Shown here: in pieces, positions 8,723-17,841 of the stretch
Position numbering within the stretch: the stretch's first letter is position 1
How the letters are laid out: the number at the start of each line of letters is the position of its first letter
Source: Taishania sp045629585
Lineage (GTDB): Bacteria > Bacteroidota > Bacteroidia > Flavobacteriales_D > Crocinitomicaceae
DNA length: 64,000 bases
NCBI GenBank assembly: GCA_045629585.1
Contig: JAZQRM010000077.1
Coordinates: 30,851 to 94,850, forward strand
Direction: 5' to 3'
Notes under the pieces: model-generated
Seen by the model: only the letters and a program-made list of their open reading frames with translations
Databases searched by the model: none
What the model was told of the DNA's origin: nothing
Program-made: the position numbers and the translations under genes

Positions 8723-9087
8723 TTTTTAGCTTTATTACAAATTGTTGTTTACAAACATAAAAAAATAAATATTGAATTACTATTAAATTTATGGTGTTTT
8801 TTGTTGAAATAATTAGGCATGCATAGTATTTTCTGAATTATTCATTTTTTTTATCTATTGATTTACTTGGTTTTTGTGTCTTTGGTGTGCATTCTGGAGA
8901 TTTAATTTTTTTTCAGTACTTTGGTTGTCTATTAGTGTTAATTAACAGAGGCAAGTTTCTCTTTTCTTTCTTTATGAATTGCTTGTTCAGTGAAAAGGGC
9001 TATAAAAGATTGTTACGTTATTAAGTATTGTGATACATTTTTGTTAGTTTTGATATTCCATAATCGGGAATTTTCAAGAGAATAACT
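8723..9087. other. Divergent intergenic region between etfB and pdhB
   Basis: 365 bases, very AT-rich, with no plausible open frame on either strand. It should hold both divergent promoters. On the minus side there is a TATGTTTG -7 element (8759-8752). On the plus side TAGTTTTG at 9045-9052 fits the -7 consensus, but the nearest upstream TTG (9028-9030) is only 14 bases away, so the assignment is weak. No terminator-like hairpin or conserved RNA was recognised. Confidence 0.5.
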
Positions 9088-10065
9088 ATGAGAACAGTTC
9101 AATTTAGAGAGGCATTACGTGAAGCTATGTCAGAGGAAATGCGCAGAGATAAAAGCGTGTTTTTGATGGGTGAAGAAGTTGCTGAATACAACGGTGCGTA
9201 TAAAGTGTCTCAAGGAATGTTGGATGAATTTGGTCCAAAGCGTGTTATTGATACACCTATCGCAGAACTTGGTTTTGCAGGTATTGGTGTAGGTGCGTCT
9301 ATGAATGGATTACGTCCAATTGTTGAATTTATGACTTGGAACTTTGCAATTTTAGCTGCAGACCAAATTATAAATAGTGCAGCAAAGATGTTGCAGATGT
9401 CAGGTGGTCAATATGGTTGCCCAATTGTATTTAGAGGAGGTAACGGGACTGCTGGTCAGTTGGGAGCTACTCACTCTCAGTCTTTTGAAGCTTTTTATGC
9501 ACACGTGCCGGGTTTAAAAGTAATTACTCCATCAAACCCCTATGATGCGAAAGGATTATTAAAAGCCGCAATTCGTGATAATGACCCAGTTGTTTTCTTA
9601 GAATCTGAGAAAATGTATGGCGATAAAGGTGAAATTCCTGAAGGAGAGTATATTATTCCGATAGGTGTTGCAGATGTTAAACGTAAGGGATCTGATGTTA
9701 CCATCGTTTCTTTTGGTAAAATTATTAAGGTTGCGCATGAAGCTGCCGAATATCTGGAGAAGGAAGGTATTTCTGTGGAAATAATAGACTTACGAACGGT
9801 TCGTCCAATTGATTACGCATGTATTGTTGATTCCGTTAAGAAAACAGGTCGTTGTGTTGTGGTGGAGGAGTCTTGGCCATTAGCTTCTATTTCTTCAGAG
9901 ATCGCTTATCATTTACAGCGTTATGCATTTGATTATTTAGATGCGCCTGTTCAACGTGTTACACAAACAGATACACCTTTTGCGTTTTCACCTACTTTAA
10001 TTGATGAAGCATTACCTAATGTAGAGCGTATTGTTAAGGCGGTAAAAGCGGTTATGTATCGTTAA
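9088..10065 (+). CDS. pdhB: Pyruvate dehydrogenase E1 component, beta subunit
   Basis: 325 residues. It contains the transketolase-type pyrimidine-binding domain (GEEVAEYNGAYKVSQG near 28-43, then DTPIAELGFAGIGVGA) and the C-terminal transketolase domain (EIIDLRTVRPID). With the alpha subunit it decarboxylates pyruvate with thiamine diphosphate and passes acetyl to E2 lipoate. The alpha and E2 genes are not in the window. It is transcribed divergently from etfBA and ends at a short terminator, so it is probably monocistronic. A 2-oxoisovalerate-type E1 beta is the alternative, but the sequence reads as the PDH type. Confidence 0.93.
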   Translation: MRTVQFREALREAMSEEMRRDKSVFLMGEEVAEYNGAYKVSQGMLDEFGPKRVIDTPIAELGFAGIGVGASMNGLRPIVEFMTWNFAILAADQIINSAAKMLQMSGGQYGCPIVFRGGNGTAGQLGATHSQSFEAFYAHVPGLKVITPSNPYDAKGLLKAAIRDNDPVVFLESEKMYGDKGEIPEGEYIIPIGVADVKRKGSDVTIVSFGKIIKVAHEAAEYLEKEGISVEIIDLRTVRPIDYACIVDSVKKTGRCVVVEESWPLASISSEIAYHLQRYAFDYLDAPVQRVTQTDTPFAFSPTLIDEALPNVERIVKAVKAVMYR

Positions 10066-10086
10066 TATTATAAGTTTTTTAATAAG

Positions 10087-10112
10087 AGGTAGAAGTGATT
10101 CTACCTTTTTTT
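10087..10112 (+). terminator. Intrinsic terminator after pdhB
   Basis: A perfect 8-bp stem (10087-10094 with 10099-10106) with a 4-base loop, followed by seven T. It lies 21 bases past the pdhB stop and shows that the GTG at 10095 is not a gene start. Confidence 0.82.
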
Positions 10113-10133
10113 GTTTTACTACTTTGTCGCGCT

Positions 10134-11552
10134 ATGGTTTTTAGTACCATCTTATTTCTTTTCTATTTTTTACCTTGTTTTTTATTGGGTTACGTTCTTC
10201 TACCTAAGAAGTACAGGAACTATTGGGTTTTGATAGCTAGCCTCGCTTTTTACGCTTGGGGTGCCCCTTTATTTATATTTGTTGTGCTATTCTCTACTTT
10301 AATTGATTTTCAAGTTGTAAAGAAGATGCATTTATGTATAAATTCAGCGGATAAGAAGAAGTGGTTGGTCTTGTCAATCTGTTTAAATGTCGGTCTGTTG
10401 GCTTATTTTAAATATGCTAATTTTTTCATTGATAATGTGAATGATGTTCTTTCTTATTTTCATTGGAATACAATTTCATGGGTATCTGTTATGCTTCCGA
10501 TTGGGATTTCTTTTTTTGTTTTTCAATCCATTACTTATGCCGTAGACGTTTATGGAGGAGTGAATCCACCCGTGCGAAAATTTTCTCAATATTTGCTTTA
10601 TATTTTATCTTTTCCGCAAATGATTGCAGGTCCAATTGTGAAATATAATGACATCGCAAGTGAACTTGCAGAACGAAACGAAACTGTTGATGATCGTTTG
10701 CTAGGGTTTTATCGTTTTTGCATAGGATTAGGTAAAAAAATCTTGATAGCAAATGTTTTGGCTGTGCAGGCTGATTTAATTTTAGATGGTGATATTATTG
10801 AAGCTAGTTCTGGTAAGATTTGGGTGGGTTTAATAGCGTACACCTTTCAAATTTATTTTGATTTTTCAGGTTATTCGGATATGGCGATTGGGTTAGGACG
10901 AATGATGGGATTTACATTCCCAGAAAATTTCAATTCTCCTTATTTAGCTAAAAGTATTTCTGAGTTTTGGAGACGTTGGCATATGACTTTGAATGAATTC
11001 ATGTTGTCTTATTTGTATATTCCACTGGGTGGAAATCGAGTTTCTAAAACCCGCTTGTATTTCAATTTATCTTTAGTTTTCGTGCTTTCTGGTCTGTGGC
11101 ATGGAGCTTCATGGAATTTTATTCTTTGGGGAGCTTATCACGGTTCTTTTTTAATATTTGACCGACTTTTTCTTAAAAACTTATTAGAGCGTGTTGGTGC
11201 TTTGGTGGCAACTGTGTTTACATTTTTCATTGTTGTAGTTGGATGGGCAATTTTCCGGATGGAGGATTTCTCAAGAATGCAATTAGTAATTGATAAATTG
11301 TTTTCTTTTCAGAATGGAACAGGTTTTGAAATGGATTATCAGTTTTGTGTTGTTTTAGTTGTTGCAATCTTTTTTTCAGTCTTAACTGTTACTCGTTGGG
11401 GAAGGGATTTGGAAGTGTTTTGTTTTGAAAAGGATGTACTAAATTTAAGTGGACATTTAAAATTTGGTTTGATTGCTTTTATTCTGTTCATGTTATCAGT
11501 TGCTGGTATTGCTGGAACTGATTTTAATCCGTTTATTTATTTAAGGTTTTAA
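10134..11552 (+). CDS. MBOAT family O-acyltransferase (AlgI/DltB-like)
   Basis: 472 residues from ATG 10134; an in-frame GTG at 10095 lies in the pdhB terminator. The protein is polytopic with many membrane segments. The MBOAT core is present: FWRRWH (His283) and SGLWHGASWNF (His323, the invariant MBOAT histidine), plus the FDFSGYSDMAIGLGRMMGF segment. Such proteins move acyl (usually acetyl) groups across the membrane to exported polysaccharides or teichoic acids. The next gene, 2 bases later, encodes an AlgJ/AlgX-like partner, so glycan O-acetylation is the likely job; the glycan is unknown. Confidence 0.93.
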   Translation: MVFSTILFLFYFLPCFLLGYVLLPKKYRNYWVLIASLAFYAWGAPLFIFVVLFSTLIDFQVVKKMHLCINSADKKKWLVLSICLNVGLLAYFKYANFFIDNVNDVLSYFHWNTISWVSVMLPIGISFFVFQSITYAVDVYGGVNPPVRKFSQYLLYILSFPQMIAGPIVKYNDIASELAERNETVDDRLLGFYRFCIGLGKKILIANVLAVQADLILDGDIIEASSGKIWVGLIAYTFQIYFDFSGYSDMAIGLGRMMGFTFPENFNSPYLAKSISEFWRRWHMTLNEFMLSYLYIPLGGNRVSKTRLYFNLSLVFVLSGLWHGASWNFILWGAYHGSFLIFDRLFLKNLLERVGALVATVFTFFIVVVGWAIFRMEDFSRMQLVIDKLFSFQNGTGFEMDYQFCVVLVVAIFFSVLTVTRWGRDLEVFCFEKDVLNLSGHLKFGLIAFILFMLSVAGIAGTDFNPFIYLRF

Positions 11553-11554
11553 GA

Positions 11555-12691
11555 ATGGGGGCTAATTGGATTAAAAAGGTTTTGTTTTCAGTCATTATTG
11601 GTGGTTTATTTTTGCCAATTGTACAAAAGAAGTTTTCGTTGGTTTATTTCCATAAATTGGGAGGCGCTATTTCTAGATCAGAGTGGGTTCCATTTACTTT
11701 TGATGGTTTTTTTAGTGGCGATTTTCAGAGTAGTAAAGAAGCATCTATTAAGGCCGATTTTGGGTTCAATCAATTTTTTATTCGATTAAATAATCAAATT
11801 GAATTTGATTTATATGGTAAGGTTCGTGCTAAAGGTGTGATCTTCGGGAAAGAGGGTTTTCTATTTGAAGAAGGGTATATAAATGCGGCTTTAGGTTTGG
11901 ATTTTATTGGAGAAGATAGTATTCGTTGTCAGCTTTCTAAGCTTAAGCTTGTTAGTGATTCGTTGAAGGCTTATGGTGTTGATGTGGTGGTTCTTTTAGC
12001 GCCTGGTAAAGGAAGCTTCTGCCAAGAATATATTCCGGATGTGTATAAGTCAACTAAAGGTATTGCGACAAATGTTAATGTTTACAGCCAGATTTTGGAT
12101 GAATTTAATATTCCTACATTAGATGTTAATAGATGGTTTTTGAGCTTAAAAGATGATAAAGCTGATTACGATCCACTTTTTTCCAAAACAGGAATTCATT
12201 GGAGCTATTTTGCTGAAAATATGGTGACTGATTCATTGTTAAATTTTTTAAGAAGTACAACTGGAAATGTTTTTCCTAGTCGAAGTAAAATTGGTCAATT
12301 TAAGTCAAAAATTGCCTTGAAGCGGGATGGGGATGTTTGGGAGGGGATGAATTTGTTGCGTCCTTTTGATGAGTTCGAGTTGAGTTATCCGTCTTTCAAG
12401 AGGGTAGGTGGTGAATCCAATAGAACGAAAGTCTTAACTATTTCGGATAGTTATTATTGGGGAATGTTTTATGATTCCTTATCTAGTAATTATTTTAAAG
12501 ATGGTCGTTTTTGGTATTATTACAAAGAAGTGTTCCCTGAGAGTTATTCAAAATTCACTTCTGTTGATGAGTTGAATTTGAAAAAGGAATTAGTTAGTAA
12601 TGATGTGATACTATTGATTTGCACTGATGCTAATTTACCTCGATTTGGGTTTGGTTTTATTGATGAAGCATTTACATTATTTAGCAAATGA
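11555..12691 (+). CDS. AlgJ/AlgX-like SGNH acetyltransferase partner of the MBOAT protein
   Basis: 378 residues with one N-terminal membrane anchor (about 7-24), so the rest should be periplasmic. Motifs match the SGNH-like fold of AlgJ/AlgX/DHHW proteins: GKEGFLFEEG (residues about 98-107), VVVLLAPGKGS, a TGIHWSYF box with His215, and ISDSYYW with candidate nucleophile Ser299. In alginate O-acetylation such proteins take the acetyl group delivered by the MBOAT protein and place it on the polymer. The 2-base gap to the MBOAT gene supports a two-protein module. No clear terminator follows. Confidence 0.85.
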   Translation: MGANWIKKVLFSVIIGGLFLPIVQKKFSLVYFHKLGGAISRSEWVPFTFDGFFSGDFQSSKEASIKADFGFNQFFIRLNNQIEFDLYGKVRAKGVIFGKEGFLFEEGYINAALGLDFIGEDSIRCQLSKLKLVSDSLKAYGVDVVVLLAPGKGSFCQEYIPDVYKSTKGIATNVNVYSQILDEFNIPTLDVNRWFLSLKDDKADYDPLFSKTGIHWSYFAENMVTDSLLNFLRSTTGNVFPSRSKIGQFKSKIALKRDGDVWEGMNLLRPFDEFELSYPSFKRVGGESNRTKVLTISDSYYWGMFYDSLSSNYFKDGRFWYYYKEVFPESYSKFTSVDELNLKKELVSNDVILLICTDANLPRFGFGFIDEAFTLFSK

Positions 12692-12828
12692 CCTTTACTG
12701 TTTAGGTTTGTTTTATGCCTCCTTTCTTAACGAATTGTTAATTTTTAGTTTTATTAAATTTCTTAATAAATAGATGGTTAATAGCTTTTTAGGTTTAGCT
12801 AGTTGTTTACCATTTGAATCATTTTCGT

Positions 12829-12852
12829 TTTTTCACAACTGAATGTGAAAAA
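12829..12852. repeat. Inverted repeat upstream of the rpsL promoter
   Basis: A perfect 9-bp palindrome arm pair (12829-12837 and 12844-12852, TTTTTCACA and its complement) with a 6-base spacer. It ends 24 bases before the -33 box of the ribosomal promoter. It could be an operator or a weak terminator for the preceding operon; a T-run (12861-12868) lies a few bases after it. Confidence 0.55.
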
Positions 12853-12876
12853 GTACCTCTTTTTTTTTGTAAGGTA

Positions 12877-12906
12877 TTGATTTGTAATTTTAATTACCTA
12901 TCTTTG
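12877..12906 (+). promoter_or_regulatory. Bacteroidota-type promoter of the ribosomal superoperon
   Basis: TTG at 12877-12879, a 19-base spacer, then TATCTTTG at 12899-12906. This fits the Bacteroidota housekeeping sigma consensus TTG-N19-TAnnTTTG exactly. Transcription would start near 12911-12913, giving a leader of about 50 bases before rpsL. Confidence 0.8.
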
Positions 12907-12910
12907 CACC

Positions 12911-12929
12911 CCTGAAGTCTTGCTTCGGG
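12911..12929 (+). promoter_or_regulatory. Leader hairpin of rpsL transcript
   Basis: A 7-bp stem (12911-12917 with 12923-12929, one G-U pair) with a 5-base loop at the very start of the predicted mRNA. It may protect the 5' end or act in regulation; no known leader class is claimed. Confidence 0.5.
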
Positions 12930-12961
12930 ATTTTATTTATTTTAAAAATTAAGAGTATTTT

Positions 12962-13339
12962 ATGCCAACTATCCAACAATTAGTTCGCAAAGGAAGAACG
13001 GCGGTGACGAAGAAGTCTAAGTCAGCTGCACTTGATTCATGTCCACAGCGTAAAGGGGTATGTGTAAGGGTTTACACCACTACTCCTAAGAAACCGAACT
13101 CTGCAATGCGTAAAGTTGCAAGGGTGCGTTTAACAAACGGAAAGGAAGTTAATGCGTACATCGGTGGTGAAGGTCACAACTTACAAGAGCACTCTTTAGT
13201 GTTAGTACGTGGAGGTCGTGTTAAAGACTTACCAGGGGTACGTTACCACATTGTTCGTGGTGCTGAAGATACAGCGGGTGTTGAAGGAAGAACACAACGT
13301 CGTTCTAAGTACGGGACAAAGAGACCAAAACAAAAATAA
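12962..13339 (+). CDS. rpsL: 30S ribosomal protein S12
   Basis: 125 residues, standard length. S12 sits at the decoding centre and monitors tRNA selection. The conserved TPKKPNSAMRK segment and VRGGRVKDLPGVRYH segment carry lysines at the two classical streptomycin-resistance sites, so the allele looks like the sensitive wild type. It is the first gene of the superoperon, 22 bases before rpsG. Confidence 0.99.
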   Translation: MPTIQQLVRKGRTAVTKKSKSAALDSCPQRKGVCVRVYTTTPKKPNSAMRKVARVRLTNGKEVNAYIGGEGHNLQEHSLVLVRGGRVKDLPGVRYHIVRGAEDTAGVEGRTQRRSKYGTKRPKQK

Positions 13340-13360
13340 TTTTAAAGCTCTTGTAAAAAG

Positions 13361-13831
13361 ATGAGAAGAAGAAAAGCAAAAAAGGCCGTTGTTCTACCTG
13401 ATCCACGTTTTAATGATGTACAGGTAACTAAGTTTGTGAACAACTTAATGTACGATGGAAAGAAAAGTTTAGCATTTAAGATTTTCTATGATGCTATGGA
13501 AATCGTTGACAAAAAAGTTGAAGACGTAACAGGATTGGAAACTTTCAAAAAAGCGTTAGAAAATGTAACTCCTTCTGTGGAAGTACGTTCTCGTCGTATT
13601 GGAGGTGCTACATTCCAAATTCCTACGCCAGTGCGTGAGTCACGTAAGAATTCATTGGCAATGAAGTGGTTAATTGGTTATTCTCGTAAGCGTAATGAGA
13701 AAACTATGGCTGCTAAATTAGCTGCTGAGATTGTTGCTGCTGCTAAAGAAGAAGGAGCTGCATACAAGAAAAAAGAAGATACTTTAAGAATGGCTGAGGC
13801 TAACAAAGCATTCTCTCACTTCAGATTTTAA
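13361..13831 (+). CDS. rpsG: 30S ribosomal protein S7
   Basis: 156 residues. S7 is a primary assembly protein of the 30S head and contacts E-site tRNA. The GGATFQIPTPVRESRKNSLA segment (residues about 81-100) is typical. It begins MRRRKAKK and lies between rpsL and fusA, as in the str operon. Confidence 0.99.
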   Translation: MRRRKAKKAVVLPDPRFNDVQVTKFVNNLMYDGKKSLAFKIFYDAMEIVDKKVEDVTGLETFKKALENVTPSVEVRSRRIGGATFQIPTPVRESRKNSLAMKWLIGYSRKRNEKTMAAKLAAEIVAAAKEEGAAYKKKEDTLRMAEANKAFSHFRF

Positions 13832-13836
13832 TCAAC

Positions 13837-15933
13837 ATGGCTAGAGATTTAAAATTCACGCGTAATATCGGTATCGCTGCACATATTGATGCTGGTAAAA
13901 CGACAACAACAGAGCGTATTCTTTACTACTCTGGAGTTAACCACAAAATCGGTGAAACTCACGAAGGTGGGGCTACAACTGACTGGATGGCTCAAGAGCA
14001 AGAAAGAGGTATTACAATTACATCTGCTGCGGTAACAGTTCCTTGGAAATATAACGGGGATACATACCAAATCAACGTAATTGATACTCCAGGACACGTT
14101 GACTTTACTGTAGAGGTAAACCGTTCATTACGTGTATTAGATGGATTAGTATTCTTATTCTCAGCTGTTGATGGTGTTGAGCCTCAATCTGAAACTAACT
14201 GGCGTTTAGCAAACAACTATAACGTGCCTCGTTTAGGATTCGTGAACAAAATGGACCGTCAAGGTGCTGACTTCATGAATGTTGTTCGTCAAGTTAAAGA
14301 TATGCTAGGAAGTAACTCACTTCCATTACAATTACCTATCGGTGGTGAAGATGATTTCCGTGGAGTTGTAGATTTGATTAACTTCCGTGGTATCGTTTGG
14401 AACGAAGAAGATAAGGGAATGACTTTTACTGAAGTTGAAATTCCAGAAGATATTTTAGAAGAAGCAACGGAGATGCGTGAGCATCTATTAGAGCAAGTTG
14501 CTGAATTCGATGATAGATTGATGGAGAAGTACTTCGAAGATCCAAATTCAATTTCAGAAGAAGAAGTTTTAGCAGCGTTGCGTCAAGCAGTTATCTCTGG
14601 TAAAGTGGTTCCTATGATGTGTGGTTCTTCTTTCAAAAACAAAGGAGTTCAAGCGATGTTGGATATGGTAATGGCATTATTACCTTCTCCAATGGATCAA
14701 GAAGCAATTAAAGGTATTGATCCTAAAACAGGTAATGAAATTGAACGTAAGCCTTCTTACGATGAGCCATTCGCAGGTTTAGCTTTTAAAATTGCTACTG
14801 ACCCATTCGTAGGTCGTTTGTGTTTCGTACGTGCTTATTCAGGTAAATTGCCAGCTGGTTCTTATATCTACAACCCACGTACAGGAAACAAAGAGCGTAT
14901 TTCACGTATCTTCCAAATGCACGCTAACAAACAAAATCAAATTGATGAGTTAGGAGCAGGAGATATCGGTGCAGTAGTAGGATTTAAAGATATCCGTACT
15001 GGAGATACATTATGTGCTGAAGGACACGGAATCATCTTAGAATCTATGGATTTCCCTGATCCAGTAATCGGATTAGCAATCGAGCCTAAAACACAGGCTG
15101 ATACAGATAAATTGTCAATTGGTTTAAATAAATTAGCTGAGGAAGATCCAACTTTCCAAGTTCATACAGATGAAGAAACTGGTCAAACAGTTATCTCTGG
15201 AATGGGAGAGCTTCACTTAGATATTATCGTTGACCGTTTAAAGCGTGAGTTCAAAGTGGAAGTTAACCAAGGTGCTCCACAAGTATCTTACCGTGAGAAT
15301 ATCACAATCCCAGTTGAACACAGAGAAGTTTACAAAAAACAATCAGGTGGTCGTGGGAAATTTGCTGATATTTTAGTTAAGATTTCTCCACAAGATGATG
15401 CAGAGAAACCAGGATTGACATTCATCAACAGTGTTAAAGGTGGTAACGTTCCTAAGGAATATGTACCTTCTGTTGAAAAAGGATTCAGAGAAGCTATGAA
15501 AAATGGTGTTATGGCTGGATACCCTATGGATGCGTTGACTGTTGAATTATTGGATGGTTCTTTCCACCAAGTCGATTCAGATTCTTTGTCTTTCGAAGTT
15601 GCTGCTAGAATGGCCTACAAAACTGCATTGAAAAAGGCAGGTCCAGTTTTATTGGAGCCTATCATGAAGTTAGAAGTAGTTTGTCCTGAAGAAAACATGG
15701 GTGATATCGTTGGTGACTTAAACCGCCGCCGTGGTATGGTTAAAGGTATGGACGATAGAAATGGTGCTAAAGTTGTTAAAGGTGATGTTCCATTATCAGA
15801 AATGTTTGGTTACGTTACTCAATTACGTACATTGTCTTCTGGACGTGCATCTTCATCAATGGAATTCTCTCACTACGCTGAAGCACCTCGTAATGTTGCT
15901 GAAGAAGTAGTAGCAAAAGCAAACGGAAAATAG
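13837..15933 (+). CDS. fusA: Elongation factor G
   Basis: 698 residues. GTPase motifs are intact: AHIDAGKTTTTERILYY (P loop, about 15-31), DTPGHVDFT, and NKMDRQGAD. Domains II to V follow in usual order, with VEKGFREAMKNGVMAGYP in domain IV. EF-G drives translocation of tRNA and mRNA. Unlike the classical str operon no tuf gene follows; rpsJ comes 20 bases later, an order common in Bacteroidota. Confidence 0.99.
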   Translation: MARDLKFTRNIGIAAHIDAGKTTTTERILYYSGVNHKIGETHEGGATTDWMAQEQERGITITSAAVTVPWKYNGDTYQINVIDTPGHVDFTVEVNRSLRVLDGLVFLFSAVDGVEPQSETNWRLANNYNVPRLGFVNKMDRQGADFMNVVRQVKDMLGSNSLPLQLPIGGEDDFRGVVDLINFRGIVWNEEDKGMTFTEVEIPEDILEEATEMREHLLEQVAEFDDRLMEKYFEDPNSISEEEVLAALRQAVISGKVVPMMCGSSFKNKGVQAMLDMVMALLPSPMDQEAIKGIDPKTGNEIERKPSYDEPFAGLAFKIATDPFVGRLCFVRAYSGKLPAGSYIYNPRTGNKERISRIFQMHANKQNQIDELGAGDIGAVVGFKDIRTGDTLCAEGHGIILESMDFPDPVIGLAIEPKTQADTDKLSIGLNKLAEEDPTFQVHTDEETGQTVISGMGELHLDIIVDRLKREFKVEVNQGAPQVSYRENITIPVEHREVYKKQSGGRGKFADILVKISPQDDAEKPGLTFINSVKGGNVPKEYVPSVEKGFREAMKNGVMAGYPMDALTVELLDGSFHQVDSDSLSFEVAARMAYKTALKKAGPVLLEPIMKLEVVCPEENMGDIVGDLNRRRGMVKGMDDRNGAKVVKGDVPLSEMFGYVTQLRTLSSGRASSSMEFSHYAEAPRNVAEEVVAKANGK

Positions 15934-15953
15934 AACGCTTAATTAAAACGATA

Positions 15954-16259
15954 ATGAGCCAAAAAATTAGAATCAAATTAAAATCTTACGATCACAACTT
16001 AGTGGATAAATCTGCTGAGAAAATCGTTAAAACTGTAAAGGCAACTGGAGCTGTTGTTAGTGGTCCAATTCCTTTACCAACTCACAAGCGTATTTACACT
16101 GTATTACGTTCTCCACACGTTAACAAAAAAGCACGTGAGCAGTTCGAATTGTGTTCTTACAAACGCTTATTAGATATCTATTCGTCTTCTTCTAAGACTG
16201 TAGATGCTTTAATGCGTTTAGAATTGCCTAGTGGGGTTGATGTTGAAATCAAAGTTTAA
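15954..16259 (+). CDS. rpsJ: 30S ribosomal protein S10
   Basis: 101 residues. It has the S10 pattern IRIKLKSYDHNLVDKSAEKI and PLPTHKRIYTVLRSPHVNKKAREQFE. S10 is a 30S head protein that also binds NusB in antitermination. It is the first gene of the S10 block, directly following fusA. Confidence 0.99.
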   Translation: MSQKIRIKLKSYDHNLVDKSAEKIVKTVKATGAVVSGPIPLPTHKRIYTVLRSPHVNKKAREQFELCSYKRLLDIYSSSSKTVDALMRLELPSGVDVEIKV

Positions 16260-16277
16260 TTAATAATAAATAGAGTA

Positions 16278-16892
16278 ATGCCAGGAATTATTGGTAGAAA
16301 AGTCGGAATGACTAGCATTTACAGTGCCGAGGGCAAAGCAATGCCATGCACAGTTATTGAAGCTGGTCCTTGTGTTGTAACGCAAGTTAAAACACAAGAC
16401 AGAGATGGTTACGATGCCATTCAATTAGGGTTTGGAGCTCGTAAAGAGAAAAATACTCCAAATGCTTTGAAGGGTCACTTTAAAAAAGCAAATACTGAGC
16501 CTAAGGCAAAGTTAGCTGAATTTAAAGGTTTCGATGGTCTCTCTTTAGGAGATACAGTGATCGTGGATATATTTGCTGAAGGTGAATATGTTGACGTAGT
16601 TGGTACTTCTAAAGGAAAAGGTTTTCAAGGGGTAGTTAAACGTCATAACTTCGGTGGAGTTGGACAAGCTACTCACGGTCAGCACAACAGATTACGTGCA
16701 CCAGGTTCAATCGGAGCAGCATCTTATCCTGCGAAAGTTTTCAAAGGAATGCGAATGGCTGGACAAATGGGTAACAAAACTGTTACAATGGAGAACTTAC
16801 AAATTTTGAAAGTTCTTGCTGACAAAAATTTAATCGTAGTGAAAGGTTCTATCCCTGGAGCAAAAGGTTCAACCGTAACAATTCTTAAGTAA
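16278..16892 (+). CDS. rplC: 50S ribosomal protein L3
   Basis: 204 residues. It begins MPGIIGRKVGMTSIY and contains the loop GVGQATHGQHNRLRAPGSIG reaching the peptidyl transferase centre; the glutamine there is the usual methylation site. L3 is an early 50S assembly protein. One base separates its stop from the rplD start. Confidence 0.99.
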   Translation: MPGIIGRKVGMTSIYSAEGKAMPCTVIEAGPCVVTQVKTQDRDGYDAIQLGFGARKEKNTPNALKGHFKKANTEPKAKLAEFKGFDGLSLGDTVIVDIFAEGEYVDVVGTSKGKGFQGVVKRHNFGGVGQATHGQHNRLRAPGSIGAASYPAKVFKGMRMAGQMGNKTVTMENLQILKVLADKNLIVVKGSIPGAKGSTVTILK

Positions 16893-16893
16893 C

Positions 16894-17523
16894 ATGGAAG
16901 TTAAAGTATTTGATGTAAACGGAAAGGCTACTTCTAAAACGGTTAGTTTATCTGATGCTGTTTTCGGAATTGAGCCAAACAATCACGCGATTTATTTAGA
17001 TGTTAAGCAACATTTAGCTAATCGTCGTCAAGGAACGCACAAAGCAAAAGAAAGAGCGGAAATCGCTGGTTCTACTAGAAAGTTGAAAAAACAGAAGGGA
17101 ACTGGTGGGGCTCGTGCAGGTAGTGCGAAGTCTGGTACAAGAGTTGGTGGAGGACGTATTTTCGGTCCAAGACCACGTAATTACCACTTCAAATTGAACA
17201 TTAAGTTGAAGAGATTGGCTCGTAAGAGTGCATTCGCTTACAAAGCTCAACAAGATGCTATCGTAGTTTTAGAAGATTTAAACTTCGAAAAAGCAAATAC
17301 TAAGTCTTTTATCAACTTAGTAAACGCTTTAGAAGTTGCTAATACTAAAACTTTAGTAATCTTAGGAGCAGAGAACTCAAATGTATATTTGTCTTCTCGT
17401 AACCTTGGAAATGTTAAAGTTGTAACTGCTGATTCATTCAACACTTACGATGTATTGAATGCTAAAAAAGTAGTTTTGACTACAAGTTCAATTGAAGTAA
17501 TCGAAAATATTCTAAATAATTAA
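16894..17523 (+). CDS. rplD: 50S ribosomal protein L4
   Basis: 209 residues. The extended tunnel loop is recognisable (QKGTGGARAGSAKSGTRVGGG, about residues 68-88, followed by RPRNYHFKLN). L4 lines the exit tunnel. In enterobacteria L4 also represses its own operon; no such leader could be recognised here before rpsJ. Confidence 0.99.
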   Translation: MEVKVFDVNGKATSKTVSLSDAVFGIEPNNHAIYLDVKQHLANRRQGTHKAKERAEIAGSTRKLKKQKGTGGARAGSAKSGTRVGGGRIFGPRPRNYHFKLNIKLKRLARKSAFAYKAQQDAIVVLEDLNFEKANTKSFINLVNALEVANTKTLVILGAENSNVYLSSRNLGNVKVVTADSFNTYDVLNAKKVVLTTSSIEVIENILNN

Positions 17524-17530
17524 TATTAGA

Positions 17531-17827
17531 ATGAAGACAATTATCAAAAAGCCAATCATTACAGAAAAGGCAACAGGAGCTAGCGAGAAATTTAATCGTT
17601 TTTCTTTCGTTGTTGATCGTGAGGCTAACAAACTTGAGATTAAAGGAGCTGTCGAGAAAGTGTATGGTGTTCAGGTAACTGAAGTTCGTACAATGAATTA
17701 TGGCGGTGGAAAATCCTCTGTTAAATATACTAACAAAGGTATCGTTGAGCAACGCAGCAAACAATGGAAAAAAGCCATTGTTACTGTAGCAGCTGGAGAA
17801 ACGATTGATTTATTTAATAATTTTTAA
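17531..17827 (+). CDS. rplW: 50S ribosomal protein L23
   Basis: 98 residues. The start KTIIKKPIITEKAT and the segment RFSFVVDREANKLEIKGAVE are typical. L23 lies at the exit of the tunnel and docks trigger factor and SRP. Gaps of 7 and 14 bases to its neighbours fit a single transcript. Confidence 0.98.
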   Translation: MKTIIKKPIITEKATGASEKFNRFSFVVDREANKLEIKGAVEKVYGVQVTEVRTMNYGGGKSSVKYTNKGIVEQRSKQWKKAIVTVAAGETIDLFNNF

Positions 17828-17841
17828 GAAATTAAATTAAA

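Noticed and set aside
8723..9087. Small RNA or short gene in the etfB-pdhB gap
   Set aside because: No stable hairpin with T-run and no start codon with a plausible coding frame was seen.
10095..10133. GTG start extending the MBOAT gene upstream
   Set aside because: The codon lies within the pdhB terminator hairpin; ATG 10134 starts the usual hydrophobic MBOAT N-terminus.
13849..14097. Antisense open frames inside fusA and many other genes
   Set aside because: They lie fully inside strongly supported genes, lack family features and are expected shadows of codon bias.
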